A stretch of 64,000 bases of DNA from Effrenium voratum (Eukaryota > Sar > Dinophyceae > Suessiales > Symbiodiniaceae), in assembly GCA_963377175.1 (NCBI GenBank), contig CAUJNA010000505.1, forward strand, positions 78,501 through 142,500. Direction: 5' to 3'. Shown here one piece after another: positions 34,001 through 39,347 of the stretch. The notes beneath the pieces were generated by a model that saw nothing but the letters and a program-made list of their open reading frames with translations, did no database searches and had not been told where the DNA came from. The position numbers and the translations under genes were made by a program. Position 1 is the stretch's first letter. Each line of letters starts with the position of its first letter.

Positions 34001-35117
34001 ATTTACATTAGAATTCTCAAATATCTTACTAATCACTTCCCCAGAGTTGCTTTGCACCAGCAGGAGTTGGTTCATAGCTCAATGGATACTAACGAGCTAG
34101 GGGTAAAAGGATCTTAAACATGATGGAGGTCCTACTAGGGGGTTCCGTATTTCTGGTCGGGGATTGTTTTAGTTTGGCCAAAATTATACATATATATATA
34201 TATATGTATATATCCGTGTTTGTTTGTTGGTTTGTTTGTTTGTTTGTGCTGTGTGTGGGCATGGTGTCATGCAAACACGTCGAGGTCTACCTGGTTTGAG
34301 TCGGGCACCCGTGGCACCAATTTCATGGGTCCAAGAGCGTTGCTGGGTTGCACCCTATGCGGATGTGGGCCGCATGTTTCAGTCCATTCCATTTGCCATG
34401 CGTCAGAACGAGTTGGACCCTTTTTGGGTTTCCGGGTTTGGACATGAGCATATCGCCAATTTGCGGTCCGCCTATGTGACACACACGCACACACACACAC
34501 ACATATCGACTTGGAGGGGCCGAATTGTGGTGTTGAGCCGCATCCAAGTGCAGGACCTGGTCGGGCAGAAGATCGCGACTTCCTGCTGACCTGCTTGAAG
34601 GAGAAGTTTCGGCTGTCAGCGACCCGAAAATGACAACGGGGTCAAACAGGCCCATGTTCTACCGAGGGAATTCCCTAAGTGATAACAGGGCGGGAATTCT
34701 TTTCGGTATCGAAGAAAGCATTCATTCAGAATCCTTCAGGAAGGCGGCATCACCCCAAAGGCCGTGGTCGCAATGACAAGTTCTTCAGCTAACAGGTTCT
34801 TCATTCTTGGCCTTTATTTGAAAGTGGGCTCCCTAAGTTGTATCCCTTTTTTTCTCAGAATCGGCTGCTCTGCCTGGATTTCCAAGTGGTGCGCACATCT
34901 CATTGCAGGTTCAAAGTAGATTGTAACCCTGGTCTAAGCGGACTACCCCATGTTACCTCACTTCTGCCCACGGGCACCTTTTTTGGGCGGGCGCCCTCTT
35001 TTGGGTTGAGACAGCCTTGACATCGATTTAGCCCGTGGCCTCTTGCCCCGTGGCCGCGCAGAGGAGGGCACGGAGTTCGAGATTTGGTTGGACTTGGCCG
35101 CGCGGGACAAGCGCAAG
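13000..35117 (+). CDS. Monofunctional type I polyketide ketosynthase with tandem C-terminal sugar-binding-like domains (gene span, at least 23 exons)
   Basis: This entry gives the span of the gene; exons follow separately. Protein order: a leader with EFEPAYLG; a leader block resembling the beta-barrel of 2-oxoglutarate oxygenases (GGELSLYP, GKLVVFRHD); a full ketosynthase domain with DTACSS, HGTGTA and GHLEANAG; a linker with FDEGPMHYTDGREVP and RDEFDTYDY; and three domains opening with GSWDGF, GSWTSW and GSFNNW. A type I ketosynthase makes C-C bonds between acyl chains. Single-module ketosynthases with an ExExGYLG leader are known from dinoflagellates. No acyltransferase, ketoreductase or carrier domain is visible, so the enzyme must rely on partners. 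Start and stop codons are not located: the gene may begin left of 13000 and end right of 35117. Most introns are 300-1700 bp and most donors are GC or GA. Confidence 0.92.
13640..13745 (+). repeat. TTTCCTTGGGTTTCC-type low-complexity repeat
   Basis: Repeated GGTTTCCTTTGGTTTCTTTT units of 10-13 bp in an intron. Apparent reading frames here are composed only of G, F, L, V and W and are artefacts. Confidence 0.8.
14063..14208 (+). CDS. Ketosynthase gene, leader exon before the oxygenase-like block
   Basis: Acceptor GACGCAG; the frame starts FLLPVAPFALDFVPHSRT, continues SGMLRVPASAAETGLAEA and VSDEDIAKGLVD. It ends two bases into a Glu codon at a GC donor (GA|GCGTC). The first base of the next exon completes that Glu, and both junctions carry a GAGGC/GAGC repeat. 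The charged helix DEDIAKGLVDE suits the region preceding a 2OG-oxygenase-like core. Confidence 0.75.
14344..14393. repeat. (TTA)n microsatellite
   Basis: About 16 TTA/ATT triplets with interruptions, inside the intron immediately before the exon at 14431. Confidence 0.9.
14431..14520 (+). CDS. Ketosynthase gene, oxygenase-like leader exon (GGELSLYP)
   Basis: Acceptor CTGAG, GT donor at 14521. The frame reads HVDFLRRRKLCMFLIADG then SGGELSLYPKEG. The GGEL-LYP strand motif is typical of prolyl-4-hydroxylase-type 2-oxoglutarate oxygenase folds, where it follows the metal-binding HxD. No clear HxD is visible, so catalysis is doubtful. Joins in phase to both neighbours. Confidence 0.85.
14690..14790 (-). 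repeat. tRNA-derived SINE-like segment
   Basis: GGTGGTTTGGGGATTGGAAC then CCTGG...GAGGGTAAATG and CCAAACCACC resembles segments at 35330-35420, 60880-60960 and 62610-62760. On the - strand GGTTCCAATCCCC is a B-box-like motif downstream of an ATTTACCCTC-AGAACCAG stretch. Intronic. Confidence 0.5.
15402..15493 (+). CDS. Ketosynthase gene, oxygenase-like leader exon (GKLVVFRHD)
   Basis: Its first base completes the Gly codon from 14520. The frame is RAFRATCEDGDQVTLSAE then PGKLVVFRHDRM. It ends with the A of a Ser codon at a GC donor (ATGA|GCGTCT). PGKLVVFRHD corresponds to the PGRLVLF-D strand of 2OG-oxygenase barrels, where a His normally follows to bind iron; here the next residues are SYTYRP, without it. 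So the fold is likely but oxygenase activity is not. Confidence 0.87.
15927..16116 (+). CDS. Ketosynthase gene, end of leader and first strand of the ketosynthase
   Basis: GC at the exon start completes Ser; then YTYRPESEDDLVLQAWVL, TAPAQFQFAMMDGDQK, SKDELYGLVSGPNTPEGR and the first ketosynthase strand VCVFGVGLNL. It ends at a GC donor (AACTT|GCACC). The VxVxGVGxxxPG opening of ketosynthases is completed by the next exon. Joins in phase on both sides. Confidence 0.92.
16538..16610 (+). CDS. Ketosynthase domain exon (PGAAFEHLDNYW)
   Basis: The frame PGAAFEHLDNYWCAVSMG then TDGYTK corresponds to the early ketosynthase helix (PG-x-x-x-x-x-x-YW). The donor is GC (AAG|GCGAGT), and the next acceptor repeats AGGCG, so the excised intron is flanked by a 5-bp direct repeat. 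Confidence 0.92.
16826..16876 (+). repeat. Tandem 26-bp duplication
   Basis: AACACTACTTTTAGATACTG then TTTTC occurs twice in direct succession in the intron after 16610. It looks like a recent replication slippage. Confidence 0.85.
17138..17233 (+). CDS. Ketosynthase domain exon (ERFDIDAY, HGGYC)
   Basis: Exactly 32 codons: APIERFDIDAYTRTGENW then SPGWTYTIHGGYCK. It matches the ketosynthase segment in which RFD/RWD precedes a Y-G-G loop. The donor is GA (AAG|GACATT). The following exon begins GACATC after GAG, a 7-bp direct repeat AGGACAT. Confidence 0.94.
17619..17747 (+). CDS. Ketosynthase domain exon (DNDFFGVPEPEA)
   Basis: 43 codons: DIFSFDNDFFGVPEPEAW then LLAPASRQLLERSYEALF and NTGLRRK. 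This is the classic FD-x-x-FFG-x-x-x-x-E-A-x-x-x-x-P-x-x-R-x-x-L-E segment of ketosynthases; the usual DPQ is replaced by APA. The GA donor (AAG|GACGCC) is the best guess for the end. Confidence 0.94.
17952..18122 (+). CDS. Ketosynthase domain exon (GVYIGHSGDDW, GLQGPQ)
   Basis: 57 codons: VRGKKMGVYIGHSGDDWS, then VDPRFTAGGTDAHKYAYQ and ARKWSCIAGRIAYTLGLQ-GPQ. The motifs equal the G-V-x-x-G strand and the R-x-S-Y-x-L-x-L-x-G-P helix-turn that leads into the nucleophile strand. The GC donor (CAG|GCTCG) and the next acceptor share AGGC. Confidence 0.94.
18123..19507 (+). other. Long intron, including an AT-rich island and a (CG)n tract
   Basis: Contains TTCCCTTTAAAG-type motifs near 18425, an AT-rich foreign-looking segment at about 19190-19440 (separate entry), a C-run, and an alternating CGCG tract at about 19461-19497 directly before the acceptor of the active-site exon. 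No host exon is seen. Confidence 0.7.
19190..19425 (+). pseudogene. AT-rich island with interrupted reading frame and a membrane-like segment
   Basis: Two frames appear to continue each other across a single-base shift near 19289. The first reads LKESLEFAEIKHTIRSIE then QDSNIVKHSG. The second reads SNPVTNIKVDQQITMIAS then GGSVVFSIFITFLHVFYG, whose last 15-18 residues look membrane-spanning. Base composition is far more AT-rich than nearby exons and resembles the islands at 7669 and 49250. It may be a decayed insertion from an organelle, virus or bacterium. No homologue is recognised. Confidence 0.33.
19508..19631 (+). CDS. Ketosynthase active-site exon (DTACSS)
   Basis: The frame reads ALLDTACSSALVAYGVGH then TALRQALPDQGPAGANSG and ITEAT. 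The catalytic cysteine that carries the growing chain is codon 19526-19528 in DTACSS. The exon ends one base into a Val codon at a GT donor (ACCG|GTGGC). Exon start and upstream donor share AGGC. Very GC-rich. Confidence 0.95.
19788..19830 (+). mobile_element. Inverted-repeat transposon, solo left end
   Basis: TACTGTGGATGGGCCAAATC then CTGCACCACTTTGAAACC matches the left end of the family found at 37472-37596. No right end follows, so this is a truncated copy. It lies in the intron after the active-site exon. Confidence 0.65.
20164..20198 (+). CDS. Ketosynthase domain micro-exon (ANTQLGLYSGS)
   Basis: Acceptor TTCTAG. TG completes Val, then ANTQLGLYSGS. Ketosynthases have a strand of the form A-G-x-x-x-x-x at this place, before the MLS-x-x-GRC segment found in the next exon. 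The end is uncertain: a GA donor after AGT keeps phase with the next exon, whereas the canonical-looking GTGAGC one codon earlier would not. Confidence 0.75.
21840..22010 (+). CDS. Ketosynthase domain exon (GRCFTFDMSADGFERGEG)
   Basis: 57 codons: VNLCGPHMLSVAGRCFTF, DMSADGFERGEGSSCFYA, then RSEESVPRDALATVIGAC-LNQ. The motif GRC-x-x-F-D-x-x-A-x-G-x-x-R-G-E-G is a signature of type I ketosynthases. The donor is GC (CAG|GCGCGG). The acceptor CAG|GTGAACC sits at the edge of a repeat-like segment also seen at 21325. Confidence 0.95.
22011..22660 (+). other. Intron of about 650 bp
   Basis: No exon or known element is seen. It ends in a clear polypyrimidine tract (TTTTCCCCCAG). Confidence 0.8.
22661..22791 (+). 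CDS. Ketosynthase exon with first catalytic His (HGTGTA)
   Basis: The frame reads DGRSASMTAPNGPSQQEC, LRGSMREAGLTANQITCS, then ELHGTGT(A). NQDGRS-x-x-x-TAPNGPSQ and E-x-HGTGT are hallmark ketosynthase motifs. The catalytic His is codon 22775-22777. It ends two bases into Ala at a GC donor (ACCGC|GCGCC). Confidence 0.96.
23433..23487 (+). CDS. Ketosynthase exon (GDPIEVGAL)
   Basis: G completes Ala; then LGDPIEVGALKGVMQTPG, the conserved GDPIE segment that follows HGTGT. The donor is probably GA (GGA|GAAAGC), two dozen bases before a transposon copy that begins at 23511. Confidence 0.92.
23511..23642. mobile_element. Inverted-repeat transposon copy A (MITE-like), about 132 bp
   Basis: The left end is TACCGTGGATGGACGAAATC and the right end reads GGTGCAGGATTTCGTCTATC then CACAGCA, its imperfect inverse. 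The interior TGTAAATACCAGCAAACAAT is shared with the copy at 37472. It has no coding capacity, so it is a non-autonomous element sitting in a ketosynthase intron. Confidence 0.75.
24072..24162 (+). CDS. Ketosynthase exon with second catalytic His (GHLEANAG)
   Basis: The frame reads APIMQTSAKSHIGHLEAN then AGQAGIIKCMIM. The catalytic His is codon 24111-24113. The usual K-S-N-I-G-H-L-E is K-S-H-I-G-H-L-E here, an unusual residue next to the active site. A GC donor (ATGT|GCAACTC) keeps phase with the next exon; the GT eight bases later does not. Confidence 0.95.
24643..24737 (+). CDS. Ketosynthase exon (LNPHLDVNGYP)
   Basis: GT completes Cys; then NSCAGTPNCHLFSLNPHL and DVNGYPTVFNTEL. The L-N-P-x-L motif is typical of the late ketosynthase domain. 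It ends at a GC donor (TTG|GCGTCT), and the next exon also begins GCG. Confidence 0.92.
24865..24948 (+). repeat. Tandem duplicate of the GGTTTAAAGGGAAACC intronic motif
   Basis: GGTACCCTTGTTGGGTTGGT then TTAAAGGGAAACC occurs twice 50 bp apart. It is the clearest example of a near-palindromic motif scattered through introns of this window (for instance near 695, 9665, 19850, 20540, 40510, 46205, 61020). Confidence 0.85.
25014..25125 (+). CDS. Last ketosynthase exon (SSFGFGGANA)
   Basis: The frame reads AEYGDQSGYSGVSSFGFG then GANARADVFAIASRGPRR. SSFGFGG-x-NA is the end-of-domain ketosynthase motif. The right end is uncertain: the frame stays open to 25195, and possible donors lie between about 25115 and 25162. 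Confidence 0.93.
25126..26476 (+). other. Long intron rich in C-runs
   Basis: From 25910 to 26470 the sequence repeats fragments of the form CACCTGACAGGAAATCCGGG / AAACCTCCAAACCAGCGGC, giving a loose repetitive block before the acceptor. An A-rich stretch lies at 25870-25910. No exon is seen. Confidence 0.6.
26477..26586 (+). CDS. Ketosynthase gene, post-domain linker exon (FDEGPMHYTDGREVP)
   Basis: The frame reads VSLEKVDYVVVTCPFDEG then PMHYTDGREVPTSGTRIF. It ends with two bases of Arg at a GA donor (TTCAG|GAACAG); the next acceptor also follows CAG. This block recurs after ketosynthase domains in dinoflagellate proteins; its function is unknown. Confidence 0.9.
26901..27076 (+). CDS. Ketosynthase gene, linker end and start of sugar-binding-like domain 1 (GSWDGF)
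   Basis: The frame reads YHCDSIRDEFDTYDYNSS, LYEGKYQMSPAEEVAGDK, PDTGISILGSWDGFKDAV and EMTPG. RDEFDTYDY is a recurrent linker motif. GSWDGF opens a beta-domain like the G-S-x-x-x-W strand of starch- or glycogen-binding modules. GT donor; CAGGTG is repeated at both junctions. Confidence 0.92.
27257..27365 (+). CDS. Sugar-binding-like domain 1, second exon
   Basis: GT completes Gly, then EDDDSWSCLVKLGETRYE and RFQFRLSTQFDAVIHPYV. The V-x-L-G-x-x-x-x-E-x-F-x-F strand pair follows the GSWDGF strand as in the other two copies. GA donor (ATGT|GAACC) with GAAC repeated at the next exon start. Confidence 0.92.
27516..27657 (+). CDS. Sugar-binding-like domain 1, third exon (WLIDGRDEEVPTGT)
   Basis: The frame reads NNGSMMTRVVGPQTAGED, KFWLIDGRDEEVPTGTIF, then RVTLHWGLRLQ. 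The W-L-I-D-G-R-D-E-E-V-P-x-G-T loop is the most conserved part of this domain and ends in an F-R-V-T strand. The end is approximate: a GC donor after CAG fits, but CACTGGG is repeated at 27635 and 28188, so the junction could slide. Confidence 0.9.
28188..28262 (+). CDS. Sugar-binding-like domain 1, closing exon
   Basis: The frame reads HWDGSNKERRTHRWRQVT then WKRLDSM. R-x-V-T-W is the closing strand seen in this repeat. The right boundary is not determined; the frame stays open to 28335. Confidence 0.65.
28263..28656 (+). other. Intron with AT-rich simple sequence
   Basis: Contains TATATATA and ATTATG stretches at 28430-28545 and three copies of ACTTGCCAGCAGTTTT-like sequence at about 28565-28612. 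No exon. Confidence 0.75.
28657..28792 (+). CDS. Sugar-binding-like domain 2, first exon (GSWTSW)
   Basis: The frame reads YFVVGSWTSWTCLEMNPD, SKSPFLFETYCRIGISGS, then ETFRFVRDQ. V-V-G-S-W-x-x-W-x-x-x-E-M matches domain 1 (GSWDGFKDAVEM) and domain 3 (GSFNNWTPEQM). GA donor (CAG|GACGCC); the next exon begins GACGCG after CAG, so an 8-bp repeat CAGGACGC flanks the intron. Confidence 0.93.
29295..29415 (+). CDS. Sugar-binding-like domain 2, second exon
   Basis: The frame reads DANQSIYPAKPATNSEAS, EVPVRGPDELCNDKSWRI and SGRQ. The K-S-W-x-I-x-G-R segment is equivalent to FWLIDGRD in domain 1. It ends one base into Gly at a GC donor. GAGACAAGG is repeated at both exon edges (29408 and 30418). Confidence 0.92.
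30426..30472 (+). CDS. Sugar-binding-like domain 2, closing exon
   Basis: GA completes Gly; then DQLRIQLKIVDAMIT, the closing beta strands. A good GT donor follows (ACG|GTGAGT). An upstream open stretch (MAQCPNRFSRRIQRNLRQ) is in the same frame but lies left of the repeat boundary and is judged intronic. Confidence 0.85.
31632..31691 (+). CDS. Sugar-binding-like domain 3, first exon (GSFNNW)
   Basis: After TCTCAG, GT completes a codon and the frame reads HSYWVLGSFNNWTPEQML then PG. GSFNNW is strikingly like the glycogen-binding strand of AMPK-beta and CBM48 modules. The end is probably at a GA donor (CCCG|GAGAAA). Confidence 0.82.
31926..31973 (+). CDS. Sugar-binding-like domain 3, second exon
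   Basis: The frame CCTPSMFSVIRLTLAM gives the F-x-V-x-x-R-L-T strand expected here. A GA donor (ATG|GAGACT) pairs with an acceptor followed by GAGCGC. The start is less certain than the end. Confidence 0.6.
32950..32994 (+). CDS. Sugar-binding-like domain 3, third exon
   Basis: After CAACAG the frame reads ERFTIIVDEDPDLVM; E-x-F-x-I-x-x-D-x-D strands match domain 1 (ERFQFRLSTQFD) and domain 2 (ETFRFVRDQD). The right boundary is not determined. Confidence 0.72.
33000..35061 (+). other. Intronic stretch within domain 3, boundaries uncertain
   Basis: The exon carrying the WLIDGRD-like loop of domain 3 should lie here but is not identified. Candidates are 33270-33350 (ARFSEMAEGSLATWDCST) and 34535-34605 (open in two frames: SRIQVQDLVGQKIATS or GRAEDRDFLLTCLKEKF). 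A pair of related 60-bp segments lies at 33725 and 34735 (AGAATCCTTTAGGAAGGTGG type). A (TA)n run is at 34187-34213 and a (CA)n at 34481-34502. Confidence 0.45.
35062..35117 (+). CDS. Sugar-binding-like domain 3, late exon (EFEIWLDLAARDKRK)
   Basis: After CGCGCAG the frame is EGTEFEIWLDLAARDKRK, equivalent to the G-T-x-F-R-V-T-L strand of domain 1. The donor is GC (AAG|GCTGG). It is the last exon I can attach to the ketosynthase gene; the closing strand and stop codon should lie to the right but are not found. Confidence 0.8.
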
Positions 35118-35181
35118 GCTGGCGGGTCCTGCGGTTCCTATGGGCCCAAAGGGGGGTGACTGACGCGTGCATGGGTCTAAA

Positions 35182-35184
<3 letters not shown>

Positions 35185-35244
<60 letters not shown>
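35185..35244. repeat. (GT)30 microsatellite
   Basis: An uninterrupted GT run of about 60 bp. Confidence 0.97.
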
Positions 35245-35245
<1 letters not shown>

Positions 35246-36778
35246 GCGCACCTGTTTGAGGCTGGGGGAACATGATTCGAGCACTCTGGAATTTGGGTAA
35301 GATGCGTGTGACAGATGACTCTGCGCAACTTCCAGTGGTTTGGGGATTTGAGCCCCGGGCTTTGCAGAGAGTAAATGATCAGCCACGCCGTTCCCCCGAA
35401 GCCACCGATCCGAACCGATAGAGGGATGAGCGTGGCTTGCTGTTGACATACCTTTTGAGTGTGCGACTCAGGAACATGGGGGGACAGTCTCTAAGTTTCC
35501 CACAACCAGGGGACGCAACCCTCATCTTCCCACGCCCGGCTCGGGGAGCCGCATATATCTGACTAATGCTTGGTTTTACATTGGTTTCCTTCCACCTGAA
35601 ATCTGCCAAGGCTCAGGGGTCAACCATTGGTCGTCCCGTTAGCTCCCGAGTCCAACGAAACAGGGATCCCCTTTTTGTTCAACAGCTGACAAGAAAAGAC
35701 ACCGAGGTGTTTTTGGCTCGTATTTCAGGTGGTGTCGGGATGTTGGAAGACCGACAAGGACGGCTTTTTGGCTTTACAACAAAATTTGGTGTGTTTCATC
35801 GAAGCTGAAATTGAAGCATCGCGGGTTTAAGGTTTCTAGGGTCCTTTCTTGCCGTACCCAAATCGAAGGACGCAGCTGGTTCTTAGCTGTGGACGACCCG
35901 TCCTTTCGTTGAGACCGGCCGAGTCTAATCCAAATCGAAAAGAATCCGCTCGGTCTTCAGGGACTCCGTCATGTTGACCCCGGATTAATAAACCCCTCCT
36001 ATTCATTGGGGGTGCCCCCTCCCAAAGTGATGAATCCCCACTAATTAAACCCAGGGACACCCCCACTATAAACAACCTCTGGGGTCCCCATTACTTGAAC
36101 TGACACGACTATGAATAGTAGTCGGGGACTTTTCCCAAAATGGTTGGTGGACCATGTCCAGCAAAGGGTCCGCCTACATTTTGTTCTTCAAGCAACCTAT
36201 TGACTGTTGCTTCCCCTTTACAGGTGGCCGAAACGGGTCTGGTTGCTTCAGCGTTTCAACAGCGACCCTGGTAGGTGGTGGATGTCCGGTGGCTCTCCGA
36301 GCACGTGGACGTGCCAAGCATGCCGGGGGCCTCGAAGCGAGGTCGGTTGAAAGGCAGGCCAACAGTAAGGACTCCACTTTGAGGACCCTTTGTCGCCCAA
36401 CATACTTTTGGGGCCAGGGTCTGTTTTGTTGGCCGAGGCTCATGTTCCGCATCGGGAAAGAAGACATTTGCTACCCCATGGTCATGGGACGGCTCTGGGG
36501 AAGCTGTATACGTATATTCACCTAAAAATGGGTTGGGTCGGTTTGAAGTCGGCTTTGCAATGTCATGTGCCCCAAATGTCGAAGCAGTTTCGTTGGATTC
36601 AACAAGGACCTTGCCACTCGCATGGAACCTGTAGGAACCCCCCATTGGGCAACCATTTTCCTCTGAAGGAGCTCCGTCACTGTTCTGAGCTACCTGGTGG
36701 GAGAGGGAGAGAAGGAAGCTTGGATCTGTCCTGTTGCGCCTCAGGAAGAGCACGTTCCTCAGCTTCTTTGGGTCTTAG
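35245..36778 (+). other. Region between recognised genes, weak exon candidates
   Basis: A SINE-like segment lies at 35330-35420 (GGTTTGGGGATTTGAGCCCC). Two weak exon candidates follow acceptors: 36224 (GTGGCCGAAACGGG) and 36274, reading VVDVRWLSEHVDVPSMPG. Either could be the missing end of the ketosynthase gene. No stop codon can be assigned. Confidence 0.35.
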
Positions 36779-36893
36779 CCCCTTGGAGATGCGGAGACGC
36801 AGAGGGCTGCAAAGATGGCGGAAGAACTCTGTATGGCGTCTCCGGTTGAAAGTTCGGCATATTTATCCAGATTGCGCAGGAAGCGGACAAGAG
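36779..36893 (+). CDS. Exon of an unrecognised gene
   Basis: After GTCTTAG the frame reads PLGDAETQRAAKMAEELC, MASPVESSAYLSRLRRKR and TRG. A charged Ala-rich helix is followed by a basic patch. The likely donor is GC near 36894. No family is recognised. Confidence 0.5.
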
Positions 36894-37471
36894 GCCTGTC
36901 AAGGACACCCCCACTCCAAATACTTGCCTTTATCTTCAGCAAAATCTGACACCATTGTTTTTTAGGGTAAATGCTCTTTCCCTTCAGGGGGTTGACACGC
37001 CCGACCAATGCGAGAATTTGGCGTGAAGGGGTGCAGGCCATTCCGCAGATGCCAATCTCCAACAGAATGAACACTCTTAGGAACAGGGTTGCTCCGATAT
37101 ATATACATATATATATATATATATTTTAAATTAAGGACCCTTCATGTGGTTTCATTTTGGTTTCCCCGTGTATAAAAGCATCCAAAACAGGATCCCCTCT
37201 ATTTTGAGAAACACCAGTTTATGTTTTTAGGGTTTAGTGGTAGTTTTCACTAAACCACCAAGAATTAGACTTTTGGCAACAGCCCATTGTAGTTCGGTTT
37301 CGTTTTGCTTCCCTACCAAGTTTGAACCAAGGAGCAACCCTGCGGCTCTTGAGGTGCATCCTGTGCGAGATTCGCATAGTGTCACCTCCCCACTCACCGA
37401 CTCGTCACATAGAGACCTGCGAGTCTTAAAACCGAGGCGATGCGTGCCTTTGGGTTTTCATGGAAAAGGAC

Positions 37472-37596
37472 TACTGTGGATGGACGAAATTCTGCACCAC
37501 CTAAGAAACCCTGCAATGATGATCCCGCTGTAAATACCAGCAACAAATGCCTTCCTATGGTTTCAAAGTGGTGCAGGATTTCGTCCATCCAGAGTA
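37472..37596. mobile_element. Inverted-repeat transposon copy B (125 bp)
   Basis: TACTGTGGATGGACGAAATT then CTGCACCAC at the left and its inverse ending CCATCCAGAGTA at the right give about 29-bp terminal repeats with two mismatches. The interior has TAAATACCAGCAACAAATGC. No coding capacity. It lies 15 bp before the exon at 37612. Confidence 0.85.
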
Positions 37597-37611
37597 TCAA
37601 CCTGAGTTCAG

Positions 37612-37730
37612 GCTCTTGCCTCAAACGCCGAAGAAGCGACCTCGCCTCTGATCGAGCGTTTGAGGCTCTGCCCCATCACCGGACAGTTCTTCGTGAAGCC
37701 TGCGGTGCTGCACGGCTCGGCCGCGGCCTC
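37612..37730 (+). CDS. Exon of an unrecognised gene (LCPITGQFFVKPAVLHG)
   Basis: After GAGTTCAG the frame reads ALASNAEEATSPLIERLR, LCPITGQFFVKPAVLHGS and AAAS, ending near a GA donor (CCTC|GACATG). Strong G/C third positions. A second + frame is also open here, but this one has the splice context and the better composition. No family is recognised. Confidence 0.55.
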
Positions 37731-38889
37731 GACATGGCGGGCTCGGCCTCCCGTTTTTGGTCGAGGCTCGGTTCCTTGAAAATGGCAACAGTATGTCCGG
37801 CATGCAAGTGAGAATGTGCTCGTACAACAAACCACGTCTTCTCCCATGTCGAGGGCAAATGTTGTTTTTTGGCATGAAGGGGAGCCATGAAAGACCCAAT
37901 CAAGTGAGCGCCAAGGACTCTTCCGAAGTCCTGCCAAGTCTGGTAGCATTCACCCCGAATACTGCGGAGGTGCCCCCCACAAAAGCTCCGCTTAGAGGAA
38001 CCTGTTTGGAGAGAAATCGTAGAGAATTTCCAAAAAAAGCAACAAGAAAAGCAACACTGCAACACCTCCAATGTTTTGTTTTCTGGAAAGCGCCACTAGT
38101 GGGCTTGTGCACTTTGAAGGAAGCTGGATATGCCATCGCAAGCTGGTTGAAAGGGTTCCGGATTTTGGAGACAGGCGCCAGGAATCTCTTGCTTCGTAGA
38201 CAAACTACGCCAGAGCAAAAGCAACAATTCAAGCCGATGTGGGTGTGTCCTTTTTGAGTGTAGTGTACCCTGCTTTGACCTTTAAAGGAACATCAAACAG
38301 AAAGCCAGCATTTTGGGGTCCCGCAAACAAGTATCAGCATTATCACGTATGATGAGGACTTATTCAACACGACAGCATACAGCAGAACATAGCAGTTGAA
38401 TGGATTGAAAGGGCAACCAAAAGGACCCAACCACCAGGATGCCCCTTTGAGAAAGAGAACCAACCATGAGTCACACCAAGCACAACTATTTGGGAGGTCA
38501 GCGAAAATGCAGGCGGGACCCATGGTGCGTGCTTGAAAAGGTCCTAGCCGTTCTGGATTCGTGACTTTTTTGCAGGCCTGACATGGGAATGGTCATAAAC
38601 ACCCTAACATAAAATTTAGACGACCAATGTCAGAGTTCTTGTCAAGGGGGTTGCAGGACCATGCCCCACAAGATCGGTCAAAGTGCCACATTGTCTCTTG
38701 CGAAGAGACTCAAGACGCCCTACACAAGGAGTTTTGACCGCTGATGCTGACATTGAGGCTTTTTCTTGGGGAAACATAGGTGCTGTAGTCTACTGATCAT
38801 GGGCACCGGCAAGATAGTTTGCGCACACTTAGGGTGTATCGAGAGAGCCCATACCCGGGTTGAGAAGGACAGCCAACTGGATCTCTCAG

Positions 38890-39034
38890 GTCTTTGAGGA
38901 GCGTGCAGCCAGACGGTGGGTTGCAAGTACAGGCAGGGGGCCTCGAATGTGCCACCTGCGTCCTGACCTCCAGGGGCCTGCAGATCACCCCCGAAAGACT
39001 TTGGCATTATTTGGCCTCAAGACGGAACATTTAA
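38890..39034 (+). CDS. Exon, possibly terminal, of an unrecognised gene
   Basis: After TCTCTCAG one base completes a codon, then SLRSVQPDGGLQVQAGGL, ECATCVLTSRGLQITPER and LWHYLASRRNI to a TAA at 39032. If the stop is used, this ends a gene; otherwise a donor lies within the last 20 bases. A CATC pair could bind metal or be incidental. Confidence 0.5.
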
Positions 39035-39222
39035 CCCCTTCTTTTCGTTTTTGAGGGGTTCAGGGCTTTTGGTAGGGTCCCCGAAAAAATGGGAACGGCG
39101 ACCAAAGTGATAAGGATGACCTCGAGGTACGCAGAAGAAAAAAGACAGGCTGAAGACAGGTAACAGAAACATGATCATGGTTTCCTTTTTGTTTCTTTTG
39201 TTTTTTTGGTTTGTCTAAATAG

Positions 39223-39347
39223 AAAGCTGCGCCACAAGGGGCCCGCGTTCAATTGCTTCAAGCACCCTGGACCTGTGGAAGATGCAAAGTCTGGATTCTG
39301 CTCTGGGCGAGTTCCGCTTGGATTCGGCAAGCAGTGGCCGTGCTCAG
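39223..39347 (+). CDS. Exon of an unrecognised gene
   Basis: Acceptor AAATAG, GT donor (CTCAG|GTCGTC). The frame reads SCATRGPRSIASSTLDLW, KMQSLDSALGEFRLDSAS and SGRAQ. The frame continues open to 39530 past the donor. Weak competition comes from another frame. Confidence 0.42.
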
